Source: Gemmatimonadaceae bacterium
GTDB taxonomy: Bacteria > Gemmatimonadota > Gemmatimonadetes > Gemmatimonadales > Gemmatimonadaceae
Reading direction: 5' to 3'
NCBI GenBank assembly: GCA_025929535.1
Contig: JAICLZ010000018.1
Coordinates: 1-63,186, forward strand
DNA length: 63,186 nt
The notes beneath the pieces are model-generated. The model did not search any database. It was not told where the DNA came from and was given only the letters and a program-made list of their open reading frames with translations. The translations under genes and the position numbers were made by a program. This document shows, one piece after another, positions 44,096-53,753 of this stretch (position 1 is the first letter of the stretch; every line of letters begins with the position of its first letter).

Positions 44096-44737
44096 ATGAT
44101 TTGGCGATTCACGAACGTGCTCTGCGCCGCGTTGATCGGCGCTACCGTCGGCGCGGCGAGTGCCCGCGCGCAGTCCTCGGATTCTCCCGCGCCTCCTCCG
44201 GGAATTTCGCTCCAGGAGCTCGAGTTCTGGCAGGGACTCACGCCGGAAAAGTGGGCGAAAGGCGCTGAGGGAATGCCCAAATGTCCCGTGTCATCCGTCG
44301 GCACCGAGGTCGTGCAGCTCAAGTGGAAAACGGACTCGCTCGAAGGCGTGGTCTCGCTGCCGAAGGACTTCAAGGAAGCCCCGCTTGCAGCCGGAGTCGA
44401 CGGCAATCGCTGGATCGGCGCGGACTCGAGCAGCGTGGAGATTCACGGCACGCACTCGCTCTATCGCGGCGGCATGGGAATGGGCGGCATGGACATCGGG
44501 CGGCCACTCGGGACGTCCACCTGCGCGCTCACGCTCCAGGGACGGCCCGCTCCGTCGCACAGAATGCAGCTCACACGTCCGGCGCACGGTGACACGCTGA
44601 ACGTCGACACGCCGAACACCGTGATCCGGAACGCCGTGGGGCTGCAGCTGATCATCCTCACGCATTCTGCGGAGCGGGAAGCGCAGCTTCTCGCGGCGGC
44701 GCAGTCGCTTGAAGTGGGGCCGCCGAAGTCTCCGTGA
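44096..44737 (+). CDS. Secreted protein, unknown
   Basis: 213 residues from ATG at 44096 (GGAG upstream); in-frame ATGs at 44045 and 44039 are alternatives and TAGTCT sits eight bases before 44045. Signal peptide ends near ASARAQ. Mature part: TPEKWAKGAEGMPKCPVSSV, SLEGVVSLPKDFKEAPLAAG, a Gly/Met stretch, and a hydrophobic strand AVGLQLIILTHSAEREAQLL. No family recognised. Confidence 0.6.
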   Translation: MIWRFTNVLCAALIGATVGAASARAQSSDSPAPPPGISLQELEFWQGLTPEKWAKGAEGMPKCPVSSVGTEVVQLKWKTDSLEGVVSLPKDFKEAPLAAGVDGNRWIGADSSSVEIHGTHSLYRGGMGMGGMDIGRPLGTSTCALTLQGRPAPSHRMQLTRPAHGDTLNVDTPNTVIRNAVGLQLIILTHSAEREAQLLAAAQSLEVGPPKSP

Positions 44738-44811
44738 GGCGGGCAACTGCAGCGGAGCTCGCCACAGTTCCGGCCCGGCCAGCGTAGTAGTCGGAAAGGA
44801 GGAGAGGGCTC

Positions 44812-45249
44812 ATGGCATTCTCGCTACGTCGCATGGGAGTCGGGCACCTGCTGGGCGCGTGGGGTGCGTACTGGATGGGCCTCGCCGGAATCACTCTCGC
44901 GCCATTCGCGCGCTGGGCATGGGATCTCAGTCACATCCCCGGCGCGGACGGCAGCGCGTCGCTGTCGATCGGAGATACCGGCGTCCAACTGCTCGCGCTC
45001 CGTGGCAACGTGACGGTCTGGTCGGGCGTGGCGCCACTTCTCGACGTGGCACTCTGGATCGCCGGACCACCGCTGCTGCTCTGGCTGGTGTGGCTCGCAC
45101 TTCGCCCGTCTCATTCGGAGAGTGCGGCGCTGCACGGGTCCGATGCACCCGCTGCCCTTCCCGACGCCATGCGCAACGGATGGGGTATGCCGATCACGCC
45201 GACATCCACCGCCTCGCCACTCGCGCGTCGCGAGAGGCGAAAGCAATGA
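44812..45249 (+). CDS. Small membrane protein, unknown
   Basis: 145 residues with AAGGAGGAG upstream. Two hydrophobic segments (VGHLLGAWGAYWMGLAGITL and a second near DVALWIAGPPLLLWLVWLAL). Cytoplasmic-like polar tail. Overlaps no neighbour; the 98-residue gene follows seven bases later. Confidence 0.6.
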   Translation: MAFSLRRMGVGHLLGAWGAYWMGLAGITLAPFARWAWDLSHIPGADGSASLSIGDTGVQLLALRGNVTVWSGVAPLLDVALWIAGPPLLLWLVWLALRPSHSESAALHGSDAPAALPDAMRNGWGMPITPTSTASPLARRERRKQ

Positions 45250-45256
45250 TGCGCGC

Positions 45257-45553
45257 ATGGTGATCGAGCAGCCCACCGTCTCGCGCAAGACTCCCCTCGA
45301 TGGACGTCTCGAGATCTCCGAGTCCACCGCGGCGCAGCTCGCACCGCTCGGCGACACCTTTGCGGTGCGCACCGCGCATGGCAGCGGAGAGGCCCGGCTG
45401 CACGCGATGACGTGCACGTGTGCCAAGTCGGAGCGCACCGGGCCGCACGTGCATCATTTCGTGGAAAGCGATGTGCTGCGCGCGCTGGAGCCGGGATCCC
45501 GCGTGCGCATCGAGCTCGATGGCGCGCGTCCCGGCTCGCTCGCGATTCTCTAG
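45257..45553 (+). CDS. Small Cys/His protein, unknown
   Basis: 98 residues from ATG at 45257. Features: GRLEISESTAAQLAPLGDTF, a CTC pair, and GPHVHHFVESDVLRALEPGS, so Cys and His could bind metal. Possible small beta-barrel. It ends three bases before the convergent phhA stop, so the two transcripts meet here. Confidence 0.55.
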   Translation: MVIEQPTVSRKTPLDGRLEISESTAAQLAPLGDTFAVRTAHGSGEARLHAMTCTCAKSERTGPHVHHFVESDVLRALEPGSRVRIELDGARPGSLAIL

Positions 45554-45556
45554 CCC

Positions 45557-46357
45557 TTACACGCTCACGTTGCGCCGCGCGGCGATCGTCTCCACCGCCG
45601 CGAAGAGCTGCTCGAAGGAATCGACGACGAAGAGCACGTCCTGCATGCGGTCGATCTCGTACGGCTGCGCGATCACCGCATCCAGATCGAACGGCCGGCG
45701 ATCGCACTTCGGACCGAGCGCGTTCGCTGCATCGCCGTGCGACGAGATCAAGCCGCTCCCGTAGACCTTCGTGCGGCCGTTCTCCTTGATGAGCCCGAAC
45801 TCGACGGTGAACCAGAAGAGACGCGCCATCTCCTCCGTCTCCTTCTCACCCGGCGACACGGCGGCGAGCGCGCCGAAGTGCTGGAGAAAATCGGCGAACA
45901 CCGGATCGGCGTGCAGTGGCACGTGGCCGAAGACATCGTGGAAGATGTCCGGCTCCGGCAGATAATCGAGCTTCGCGCGCGGACGGATCGTGAGCGTGGT
46001 CGGAAACCGGCGCGCGGCCAGACAGCGGAAGAACACCACCGGAGGCATGAAGCCGCCAACACCAACCGCAGCCCACCCGGTGCGCGCCGCCAGCCGCGCG
46101 TTCACGTCGTTCAGATTGGGCAGCTTGTTCGGCTCGAGCCCGATCACCCTCGCACCGCTCAGATAGATCTCGCTGCCATTGTCCTTCAGCGCGTCCATGC
46201 GGCGCGAGTACAGCATCTTCCAGGTATCGTGATCTTCCTGCGTGTACCGCGAATAGTCCTGCGTCAGGAACTCGGGGAGCCCGGTGCCAACTTCGACTGC
46301 CGCACCGCCCATTGATTCCTCCGGGTCGGGGTGCGCGGTCGAATGCAAATCACTCAT
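45557..46357 (-). CDS. phhA: Phenylalanine 4-monooxygenase
   Basis: 266 residues; AGGAGG seven bases before the ATG at 46357. Aromatic amino-acid hydroxylase with iron site HDVFGHVPLHADPVFADFLQ (two His) and the distal Glu in FWFTVEFGLIKENG. Converts Phe to Tyr with tetrahydropterin and O2, the first step of Phe catabolism. No other pathway genes are in the window. Confidence 0.95.
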   Translation of the reverse strand: MSDLHSTAHPDPEESMGGAAVEVGTGLPEFLTQDYSRYTQEDHDTWKMLYSRRMDALKDNGSEIYLSGARVIGLEPNKLPNLNDVNARLAARTGWAAVGVGGFMPPVVFFRCLAARRFPTTLTIRPRAKLDYLPEPDIFHDVFGHVPLHADPVFADFLQHFGALAAVSPGEKETEEMARLFWFTVEFGLIKENGRTKVYGSGLISSHGDAANALGPKCDRRPFDLDAVIAQPYEIDRMQDVLFVVDSFEQLFAAVETIAARRNVSV

Positions 46358-46436
46358 TTGCGCCTCCTGAATGGCCGGTCGCGGACTGCGACGCTTGCGA
46401 AAAGTACTGTGCGGAATCCGAGTTCGCTGGCAACCT

Positions 46437-49139
46437 CTACCGCGTTTCCACGCCCGGAAGATAGCTCACCTTGAGCTTCTCCGTGCTCGTGTGGCTTCCG
46501 GCCTTCAGCGTGACGGTGTATTCACCGGGGGCGACCGGCTTGGTTCCCTCGCCCCCGTATTCCGTGAGCACGTCCTTCGTGGGCTTGAGGTCCCAGTTCA
46601 CGCGATTGAGGCCTGCGATCGCGGGCGCGGTGAGATTGGCGACCGGCTGACCCTCCGCATTGGTGATCGAGATCTTCACGGCCTCCGGCGAGAAGCTGCC
46701 CAGCCAGAACGTCAACAGAGCACCCTCCGGCGGATTGCTTCCGCGGAACACCGCATCGCCGTTCGAGTCGACGAATCCGGGATACGGCACGAAGCCCACC
46801 GTCGGCCGCGACGGAAAGAGGTGCGCCGGCTCGGCGCGCACCGCGGGCGTGAGCAGCTCGAGGCCGCTCGCGTCATCGATCACGTACAGGCTTCGGCCGT
46901 GCGTCGCGACGATGAGATCACGATCGCGCTCCTGCATGTGGATGTCATCCACCGCAACCGTCGGCAGATCGCCGAGCTTGAACCAGGTGCGACCGCCATC
47001 GACGGTGGTCCACAGGCCGAACTCCGTGCCGAGGAAGAGCACCTTCGGGTTCTTCGAATCCTCGCGGACGACCTTTACTGGCGATTCGGCCGGCAGATTC
47101 GACGCGATGCTCGTCCACGTCTTTCCCCCGTCCGCCGTTCGATACACGAGCGGCGCGTAGTTCCCCTCGCGATGCGCATCCACGGACATGTACGCCACCT
47201 GCGCATCGGCTGCGCTCGCGTCGATGCTGCTGATGCGGCTTCCCTTCGCGGCCGCCGGCACCGATGACGTGAGATCGGTCCACGTACCGCCATCGTCTTC
47301 CGTGCGCCACAGCTTTCCTTCATCGGTGCCCGCCCACAGCATGCCCGCCTTCACCGGCGACTCGGCCAGCGCATACACCACGCCGAAATCTTCCGCGCCG
47401 CTGCCCACGGTCGTCATGCGATCGTAGCTCTTGGTCGAGAGATCGGGAGAGATCACGTGCCACTGCTCGCCGTGATTGGTGAGCTTGAACACCCGATTCC
47501 CGGCGTAATAGAGAACACCCTTCTCGTGCGCGCTCGCGAAAAGCGGTGACGTCCAGTGAAAGCGAAACGCCGGCTGGCCCTCCGCCGGCTGCGGGCGGAG
47601 ATTCTTGTCCTGGCCGCTCCCGAGATCGAAGCGGAAGATGTATCCCTGCTGCGACTCCGCGTACACGAGATTCGAGTCCGCAGGGTCGAAGGTGCAGTAC
47701 GAGCCATCGCCTCCGCCGATCGCGAGCCAGTCCGCGTTGCGAATGCCTTCCTTGCTGCGCGTGTTGCCCGTCCCGACCCAGTTCGTGTTGTCCTGCAATC
47801 CGCCGCAGATCCGGTACGGAGTGGAGTTGTCCGTGCTCACGCGAAAGAACTCGCCCCCCGCGAACCGGTTGAGATGCGCCCAGCCCTCGGCGCCATTGTA
47901 GCTCTCGTAGAGACCACCGTCGGTGCCGAGGAGCATGCGGTTGGGCATGCGGGGATCGATCGCGAGCGCGTGATTGTCCGAGTGAACGTTCTTGAAGCGA
48001 TCCTCACGCCACGTCTTGCCACCATCGTCGGACACGTGGAGCATGAAGCCGAGCACGTACACGCGCTTGTCGTTCGTGGGATCGACGCGAATCTGGCTGA
48101 AGTAGAACGGCCGGGGATCGAGCTTGCTCTGCCGGGTCCACGTCGCACCGGCATCGTCGCTGCGAAACACGCCGCCCGCCTTGCTGTACGGATCGTCGAT
48201 GTCCGACGTGCCGCCCGCATCGCTCTGCACGAGCGCGAATACCGTCTTGGGATTCTTCGCGTACACCGCGAGCCCGATGCGTCCCGTCATCGCCGGCAGC
48301 CCGCCGGCGAGCTTGGTCCACGTCGCCCCGCCGTCGGTGCTCTTGAGCACTCCGCCTATGTCCTTCCCGTCGGTGGCCGCCGCGCCGTAGTTGAACACCC
48401 AGGGACGGCGCAGGCGCGCGTACAGCGTTGCGTACAGCACGTTGGGATCGCTCGGATCGATGGCGAGATCGCCGCAGCCGGCACGCGTTTCGAAGGGTGC
48501 CGGGGCGCTGTAGACCTTCTTCCAGCTCTTTCCGCCGTCCGTCGTCTTGTAGATCCCGCGCTCTCCCGGCTGCCAGACGTCACCCGGCGAGCACACCCAC
48601 GCGGTTTTCGGATCCGTCGGATGCACGACCACGCGAGCGATCGCGCGCGTCTTCTCGAGCCCGGCCCTGGTCCACGTGCCCCCGGCATCGGTGGACACGT
48701 ACACGCCGGCGCCCCAGCTCACGGTATTGCGATCGTTCGCCTCGCCCGTGCCCACGTAGATCGTCTTCGCATCCGACGGCGCAACCGCGATGTCGCCGAT
48801 CGCAGCCACGGCCTCGTGCTCGAAGATCGGCTGGAACGTCGAGCCATTGTCCTTGCTCTTCATGATTCCGCCGGTAGCGAGCCCGACGTAAAAGGTGAAC
48901 GGCTCAGCCGGACTCAGCGCGATACTGGAGACTCGTCCTCCCATCACCGCCGGGCCGATCGCGCGCGCCTTGAGGGCGGTGGGCAGCAGGATCGCGGCGG
49001 AATCGACGCCGGCGGCGGATGGCGTCGGCTTCCCCTCGAGGGTCTTTCTCTTGGTGGTCTGCTGTGCGAGGAGCGCGCACGGGAGCGCGGCGACGAGGGC
49101 GATGAGACACAAGACGGACGAGCGAGAGCGCAGGCGCAT
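46437..49139 (-). CDS. Secreted sortilin/BNR-type beta-propeller protein
   Basis: 900 residues from ATG at 49139; TACAAT (minus strand, 49164-49159) lies just upstream, so the longer reading from 49181 is unlikely. Signal peptide ends near ALLAQ. The mature protein is a ten-bladed VPS10/BNR-like propeller with many Asp-box strands (STDAGGTWTRAGLEKTRAIA, SDDAGATWTRQSKLDPRPFY), common in soil bacteria and labelled 'glycosyl hydrolase' or 'VPS10 domain'. No catalytic residues are visible. Ends with a beta-domain (LKAGSHTSTEKLKVSYLPGV). Confidence 0.85.
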   Translation of the reverse strand: MRLRSRSSVLCLIALVAALPCALLAQQTTKRKTLEGKPTPSAAGVDSAAILLPTALKARAIGPAVMGGRVSSIALSPAEPFTFYVGLATGGIMKSKDNGSTFQPIFEHEAVAAIGDIAVAPSDAKTIYVGTGEANDRNTVSWGAGVYVSTDAGGTWTRAGLEKTRAIARVVVHPTDPKTAWVCSPGDVWQPGERGIYKTTDGGKSWKKVYSAPAPFETRAGCGDLAIDPSDPNVLYATLYARLRRPWVFNYGAAATDGKDIGGVLKSTDGGATWTKLAGGLPAMTGRIGLAVYAKNPKTVFALVQSDAGGTSDIDDPYSKAGGVFRSDDAGATWTRQSKLDPRPFYFSQIRVDPTNDKRVYVLGFMLHVSDDGGKTWREDRFKNVHSDNHALAIDPRMPNRMLLGTDGGLYESYNGAEGWAHLNRFAGGEFFRVSTDNSTPYRICGGLQDNTNWVGTGNTRSKEGIRNADWLAIGGGDGSYCTFDPADSNLVYAESQQGYIFRFDLGSGQDKNLRPQPAEGQPAFRFHWTSPLFASAHEKGVLYYAGNRVFKLTNHGEQWHVISPDLSTKSYDRMTTVGSGAEDFGVVYALAESPVKAGMLWAGTDEGKLWRTEDDGGTWTDLTSSVPAAAKGSRISSIDASAADAQVAYMSVDAHREGNYAPLVYRTADGGKTWTSIASNLPAESPVKVVREDSKNPKVLFLGTEFGLWTTVDGGRTWFKLGDLPTVAVDDIHMQERDRDLIVATHGRSLYVIDDASGLELLTPAVRAEPAHLFPSRPTVGFVPYPGFVDSNGDAVFRGSNPPEGALLTFWLGSFSPEAVKISITNAEGQPVANLTAPAIAGLNRVNWDLKPTKDVLTEYGGEGTKPVAPGEYTVTLKAGSHTSTEKLKVSYLPGVETR

Positions 49140-49331
49140 CGCGATTCTGGGAGAGAGGATTGTATGTAATGAGCGTCGCATCGTAGCACCTGGCGCACGC
49201 GCATGGAAGTGCGCGCGGGGCGGCTGGCGCCACCAATTATCCGTCTCGCACGAGCCCGGTGCAGCGCCGAGCGGGGCCCGCAGGAGGCGAAAAATCGCGG
49301 GCGCGTTCGTTTCGACACTACATTAAGCCGC

Positions 49332-50987
49332 ATGAGCTCCTCGAAAACCCGTGAGCCCTCCACACTGCGCTGGGGAGCCGTCGCGGCGCCCTTGGCCGTG
49401 TTCGTCATCGCGCTCGTCTCCCGGCTCATTGGCCTGCACCACACGCCGTACGTCGACGAGTTGAATCACGTCATGGCCGCGCATTCGCTGCTCGCGCGCG
49501 GCACCTTCGAGCTCACGCCGGGCGGCGAGCCGTACACGCGCGCGCGCCTGTTCACCTATCTCGTCGCCGCGCTCTTCCGTGTGTTCGGCGAGAGTCTCGC
49601 GGTGGCGCGCATGCCGGCCGTGCTCGCCGGTGCCGCGCTCGTGACCGTGCTCTTCGTGTGGGTGCGCTCCGCTGCGGGACGCGGCGCAGCATGGATCGCC
49701 GCGATGCTGTTCTGCTTCCAGCCGCAGTCGCTCTATCTGTCCCAGCTCGCGCGCTTCTACACGATCCAGACGCTGTGCTTTTTCGGTGCGGCGATTCTCG
49801 TCTATCGCGTCGCCGGCGATCGCACGCTCGGCACCCTGCGCGCGCTCCGCCTCTCCGTGGCTGCGCTGCTTCTCTTCCTGCTCGCGTTGCACTTCCAGGT
49901 GATCACGCTCGTCGGCATCGGGGGCGTCCTGCTGTGGGCGGCCGCGGATCGCGCGCGAGCTCATCTTCGCCCCGCGCAGATGGCGTTCGCGGTTGCGGCT
50001 GTAGCCATCGTCGGTCTCATCGCGCTCGCGGCCATCGCACGCGGCGCCTTCGCGCATCAGCTCGCGCTCTTCAATTACGTCGACCTGTGGGCTGCCGCCA
50101 ATCGCCACAACGTCCGCTACTATCACGACCTCTTTTTGGACCAGTACGCGACGATCTGGACGATCTTTCCACTGCTCGTCATTCTGGCGATCTACCGCAA
50201 TGGCCGCGCGGCGACCTTCTGTCTCGTTCCCTTCGTGATTGCGTTCGTGGTGCACTCACTCGCGGCGTGGAAAGCCGAGCGGTACCTGTTCTCCGTGATG
50301 CCGATGTTCTTCGCGGTCGTGGGAATGGGCGTTGCCGAAGGTGCACGACGCGTGCGTCCCGCATTCGAGGGCGCGCTCGACTGGCTCTCGGGTGCGTCGC
50401 TCTCCCCGCGTGCGCGCACGCTCGGGACCGCGATGCTCTTCGCGCTCGTCGCGCTCTTCGCGGCGTTCGGCAACGGGGCCACGTCGTACGCGCTCAAGAT
50501 GCTGCTCGTGAGCGATGCCGACTGGCAGCTCGCGCTGCTCTATCGCGGGCAGCCGGACTGGGACGCCGCCCATGCCGTTCTCGCCCCGCAGGTCGACAGT
50601 GCCGCCGTCGTCGTCTCGACCTCCGAGCTCAAATCGCTCTACTATCTCGGTCGCGCAGACGTGCTCCTGAGTGTGGACTATCTGGGCGATCCCAGGCACC
50701 CCGGGCCGGAATTCTCGATCTTTCGCAAGCTCGCGCGCCCCGTGGTGAGCACCACCGAGTCGCTCGATGAACTGCGCGCCTGCTTCTCCACGGGTCTGGT
50801 TTTGGCGGAACACGGCCAGTGGCGCACGCCTTGGAGCGTCAAGTCGGGCGTGGCCGATTACATCGAGACCACGCTCGACCCCGTGCACCTCGCTCCGTCG
50901 ACACGACTGCTCGCGTACCGCTGGCGCACGTCGATTCCGGACAGTGCCGCGGATTGCGCCCGGATTCATGCAATCGTCCATCGATAG
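49332..50987 (+). CDS. GT-C fold glycosyltransferase (family 39-like), multi-span
   Basis: 551 residues from ATG at 49332 (TACATT seven bases before it). About ten membrane helices. The first periplasmic loop carries the acidic pair of GT-C enzymes (HHTPYVDELNHVMAAHSLL). Further blocks: RLFTYLVAALFRVFGESLAV, AMLFCFQPQSLYLSQLARFY. These transfer sugars from polyprenyl-phosphate donors to lipid or protein. Together with the neighbouring PRTase-HAD gene this may belong to surface glycan synthesis (inference). Confidence 0.85.
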   Translation: MSSSKTREPSTLRWGAVAAPLAVFVIALVSRLIGLHHTPYVDELNHVMAAHSLLARGTFELTPGGEPYTRARLFTYLVAALFRVFGESLAVARMPAVLAGAALVTVLFVWVRSAAGRGAAWIAAMLFCFQPQSLYLSQLARFYTIQTLCFFGAAILVYRVAGDRTLGTLRALRLSVAALLLFLLALHFQVITLVGIGGVLLWAAADRARAHLRPAQMAFAVAAVAIVGLIALAAIARGAFAHQLALFNYVDLWAAANRHNVRYYHDLFLDQYATIWTIFPLLVILAIYRNGRAATFCLVPFVIAFVVHSLAAWKAERYLFSVMPMFFAVVGMGVAEGARRVRPAFEGALDWLSGASLSPRARTLGTAMLFALVALFAAFGNGATSYALKMLLVSDADWQLALLYRGQPDWDAAHAVLAPQVDSAAVVVSTSELKSLYYLGRADVLLSVDYLGDPRHPGPEFSIFRKLARPVVSTTESLDELRACFSTGLVLAEHGQWRTPWSVKSGVADYIETTLDPVHLAPSTRLLAYRWRTSIPDSAADCARIHAIVHR

Positions 50988-51033
50988 AGGCACACCGTGC
51001 ACATGCTCACCCTGCTCACCCGGAAGCGCTAAC

Positions 51034-52014
51034 GTGGAATATCGAACTGTTGCACAGCTCGATGACGCGATAGTCGGCTGGCTCGCGAACCTTCCGCGCG
51101 ACATCGACATCGTCGCCGGCATCCCGCGCAGCGGGCTGCTCGTGGCGAACCTGCTCGCGCTGCACCTCAACATCCCGATGACGGACGTTGCCGGGCTTCT
51201 CGAGGGGCGAGTCATCCAGTCCGGTGCGCGCTTCAAGGGGAGCGATCCCCGGAAGTTTCTTTCCACGCCTCGCCATGTGCTCGTGGTCGACGACAGCGTC
51301 TGCTCGGGCAACGCAATGCAGAAGGTTCGCTCCCAGCTCGCGGCGGCCGCGCTCCCGCACCGACTCAGCTTCGCTGCCGTGTACATGGCGCCGGAGGCGC
51401 GCCTGGACGGGCACGTCGACATGTATCGGGAGATCGTGTCGATGCCCCGCGTGTTCGAATGGAATCTCATGCACGGTACGGTGCTCGCGAACAGCTGCAT
51501 GGACATCGACGGCGTGCTCTGTCTCGATCCGACCGACGAGGAGAATGACGATTCGCACGAGTACCTCCGCTTTCTCCGCGACACGCCGGCGCTCCTCCTG
51601 CCGAGCGCCCCGGTGGGATGGCTGGTGACATCACGGCTGGAGAAGTACCGCGCCCAGACAATGGAGTGGCTCGCGCGCCACAAGGTCCGGTTCGGCGAGC
51701 TGCGCATGATGCAGTACCCCGACATGGCGGCACGCCGCGCGGCAAAGGCCTACGCACAGTTCAAGGCCGACATCTACCTGGAAACCGGCGCGTGGCTCTT
51801 CATCGAGAGCGATCCGGCAGTCGCGGTGCAGATCGCGCAGCTGTGCGGGAAGTCCGTGTTCTGCACCGAGACGCGCGAGATGCTCGCGCCTGGCGACTCC
51901 CCCTCCCCGGCCCGCCGGGCGTCGCCGCCGCAGGAGCCCGCCCTGAGCGCTGCCCTGCGCGCCACCGCGCGCGCGATGCGGCAGCGATTGCGCGGAGCCT
52001 ACCGAAGAAGCTAA
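51034..52014 (+). CDS. Phosphoribosyltransferase-HAD phosphatase fusion
   Basis: 326 residues from GTG at 51034, 46 bases after the glycosyltransferase. N-terminal PRTase: DIDIVAGIPRSGLLVANLLA and PRPP-binding HVLVVDDSVCSGNAMQKVR (about 81-99). C-terminal HAD-like domain: MDIDGVLCLDP (about 156-166, motif I), LVTSR (197-201, motif II), a Lys near 244 and FIESD (256-260, motif IV). The two activities in one chain are seen in some polysaccharide clusters; the substrate is unknown. Confidence 0.8.
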   Translation: MEYRTVAQLDDAIVGWLANLPRDIDIVAGIPRSGLLVANLLALHLNIPMTDVAGLLEGRVIQSGARFKGSDPRKFLSTPRHVLVVDDSVCSGNAMQKVRSQLAAAALPHRLSFAAVYMAPEARLDGHVDMYREIVSMPRVFEWNLMHGTVLANSCMDIDGVLCLDPTDEENDDSHEYLRFLRDTPALLLPSAPVGWLVTSRLEKYRAQTMEWLARHKVRFGELRMMQYPDMAARRAAKAYAQFKADIYLETGAWLFIESDPAVAVQIAQLCGKSVFCTETREMLAPGDSPSPARRASPPQEPALSAALRATARAMRQRLRGAYRRS

Positions 52015-52094
52015 GTTACGGGGCTTCTATGACTTGCCCCCCTCCTCCCGCCGTCCGCGCGGGAGGCGGCAGCCCACAGGGAGGAATTACCGCA
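51988..52094 (+). promoter_or_regulatory. rpsF promoter and structured leader (possible S6:S18 autoregulatory element)
   Basis: TTGCGC (51988-51993), 18-base spacer, TAAGTT (52012-52017). The leader of about 70 bases contains a perfect 8-bp stem CCTCCCGC (52044-52051) / GCGGGAGG (52059-52066) and a good ribosome binding site (GGGAGG at 52079-52084). In many bacteria S6-S18 binds its own leader through a CCG-containing hairpin; a CCG occurs in this structure. The promoter overlaps the end of the upstream gene. Confidence 0.45.
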
Positions 52095-52457
52095 ATGCCT
52101 CGCAAGTACGAGGTGGTGTACATCTTCGACGCCGGTCTCGAAGATGCCGCCATCAATGACACGCTCACGCGCGTACACGCGCTGCTCGGCACGAACGATG
52201 TCGCCGTCGAGCACTGGGGAAAGCGCCAGCTGGCGTATCCCATCGGCCGTCGCGAGACGGGCCACTACACGATCGCACACTTCGAGGCCGAGGCGACTGC
52301 GCTTCCGGAATACGAGCGCGCGCTCAAGCTCGATGAGAGCGTCGTTCGCTACCTCATCACACTGCACGAGCACGAAGTCGGCGCTCCGCCGATGACCGAG
52401 GAAGAGATCGCCGCCGGACGTGGGCGCGCGAGTGACGACGACGACGACGAGGATTAG
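52095..52457 (+). CDS. rpsF: 30S ribosomal protein bS6
   Basis: 120 residues. bS6 fold: [40 protein letters not shown] and [12 protein letters not shown], with an acidic C-terminal tail (DDDDDED). Binds S18 in the small-subunit platform. First gene of rpsF-rpsR-DUF2232-rplI; one base separates its stop from rpsR's start. Confidence 0.97.
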   Translation: MPRKYEVVYIFDAGLEDAAINDTLTRVHALLGTNDVAVEHWGKRQLAYPIGRRETGHYTIAHFEAEATALPEYERALKLDESVVRYLITLHEHEVGAPPMTEEEIAAGRGRASDDDDDED

Positions 52458-52458
52458 C

Positions 52459-52680
52459 ATGCGACGCCCACAGAAGAGTTGCCCATTCTGCGAAACCCGC
52501 GTGCGCTTCATCGACTACAAGGATGATCGCACCCTCGGCCGCTTCCTCACCGACACCGGCAAGATTCTGCCGAGCCGGTTGAGCGGCGTGTGCGCGCGGC
52601 ATCAGCGTCAGCTGTCGACGGCGATCAAGCGGTCGCGCTATCTCGCGCTCGTGCCGTACATTCGGGGTCATCAAGCCTGA
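52459..52680 (+). CDS. rpsR: 30S ribosomal protein bS18 (Cys-containing form)
   Basis: 73 residues. [20 protein letters not shown] contains a CxxC and a third Cys follows in [20 protein letters not shown], so this is the zinc-capable form. Binds S6. Coupled between rpsF and the DUF2232 gene. Confidence 0.97.
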   Translation: MRRPQKSCPFCETRVRFIDYKDDRTLGRFLTDTGKILPSRLSGVCARHQRQLSTAIKRSRYLALVPYIRGHQA

Positions 52681-52681
52681 C

Positions 52682-53716
52682 ATGAGCGACGCCCTCGCGG
52701 CTCCGCCGCGGGAGCAGGGTTGGACGCGCATCGTGATTGCGCTCGTGGCGTTCCTCCTGCTCTCGCACGCGCCGGTCGTGCGGGCGGCCGCACCTGTCGT
52801 CGATACACTCGTCTTGCTCGTGCCCGCGCTCGCCGCATGCTTCATCGCGGGGTGGCGCAAGGGCGGATCCTCCGCACTCGCGCTCGCGTGGGCGGCGCTC
52901 GCCGGATTGTTGCTCGCGATTCCGTCGCGCCCCGGAAGCGAGGCGTATGCGGATCTCGTTCGTTCGTGGGGTGTGCTCGTGGCCGGCGCGCTTGGCCTCG
53001 TGTGCATTCTCGGCTGGCGTCGGCAGTTCCTGGGCCGTGCGCTCGCTGCCGTGGGAATTGCGGCGCTCATAGCTGCGATCGGCATGGCGTTCGCACCGCA
53101 CGCGGCCGGTCGCATCGAAGACGTCTTCGCGCGGGAGCTGCAGCTGCGCAACTCCACGGTGCTCGCACAGTGGGCGAGAGGCTTTCCGAACGCGCGCTTC
53201 GCTCCGGGCATGCGCGAGTGGGCGGCCCAGCGTGCAGTGCAGCTGCAGCAGGCATCGGGGAGCTTCGCGGTATTGCTGTACCCGGCGCTTCTCGCGCTCG
53301 AATCGCTGGCGGCGTGCGCGCTGGCGTGGGCGTTGTACCACCGCATGAGCCGCGCGCGACTCGGCGCGGCACTGGCGCCGTTTCGATATTTCAGATTCAA
53401 CGATGAGCTGATCTGGGCGCTCGTCGCCGGGATGACGATCACCGTACTGCCTACGCTCGACGCACTGCGGGTGTTCGGCGCGAATCTCGTCGTGTTTTTC
53501 GGAGCGCTGTACGCGCTGCGCGGCTTTGGCGTGATTGCCTGGTTCTACCCTCAGCTCACGCTGGGGACGCAGTTGGCGGCGAGCTTCATTGCGGTGGTAT
53601 TGTTCCCGGTGTCGCTCGCGCTCGCGGTCGGGCTCGGCGTTACCGATACGTGGATCGATTGGCGGCGGCGCATGCGCACGGCGGACTCGCCGGCCGGCCC
53701 CGGCGCCACCAGATAG
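52682..53716 (+). CDS. DUF2232 (YybS-like) membrane protein
   Basis: 344 residues, eight or so transmembrane helices, starting one base after rpsR. N-terminal helices begin IVIALVAFLLLSHAPVV; later FRFNDELIWALVAGMTITVL and AWFYPQLTLGTQLAASFIAV fit DUF2232. The gene order rpsR-DUF2232-rplI is conserved in many bacteria although the protein's function is unknown. Divergent in sequence, so assigned partly by context. Confidence 0.7.
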   Translation: MSDALAAPPREQGWTRIVIALVAFLLLSHAPVVRAAAPVVDTLVLLVPALAACFIAGWRKGGSSALALAWAALAGLLLAIPSRPGSEAYADLVRSWGVLVAGALGLVCILGWRRQFLGRALAAVGIAALIAAIGMAFAPHAAGRIEDVFARELQLRNSTVLAQWARGFPNARFAPGMREWAAQRAVQLQQASGSFAVLLYPALLALESLAACALAWALYHRMSRARLGAALAPFRYFRFNDELIWALVAGMTITVLPTLDALRVFGANLVVFFGALYALRGFGVIAWFYPQLTLGTQLAASFIAVVLFPVSLALAVGLGVTDTWIDWRRRMRTADSPAGPGATR

Positions 53717-53753
53717 CTCACTCGAAGATCAACCGTTCGACCGGAGCACTCCG

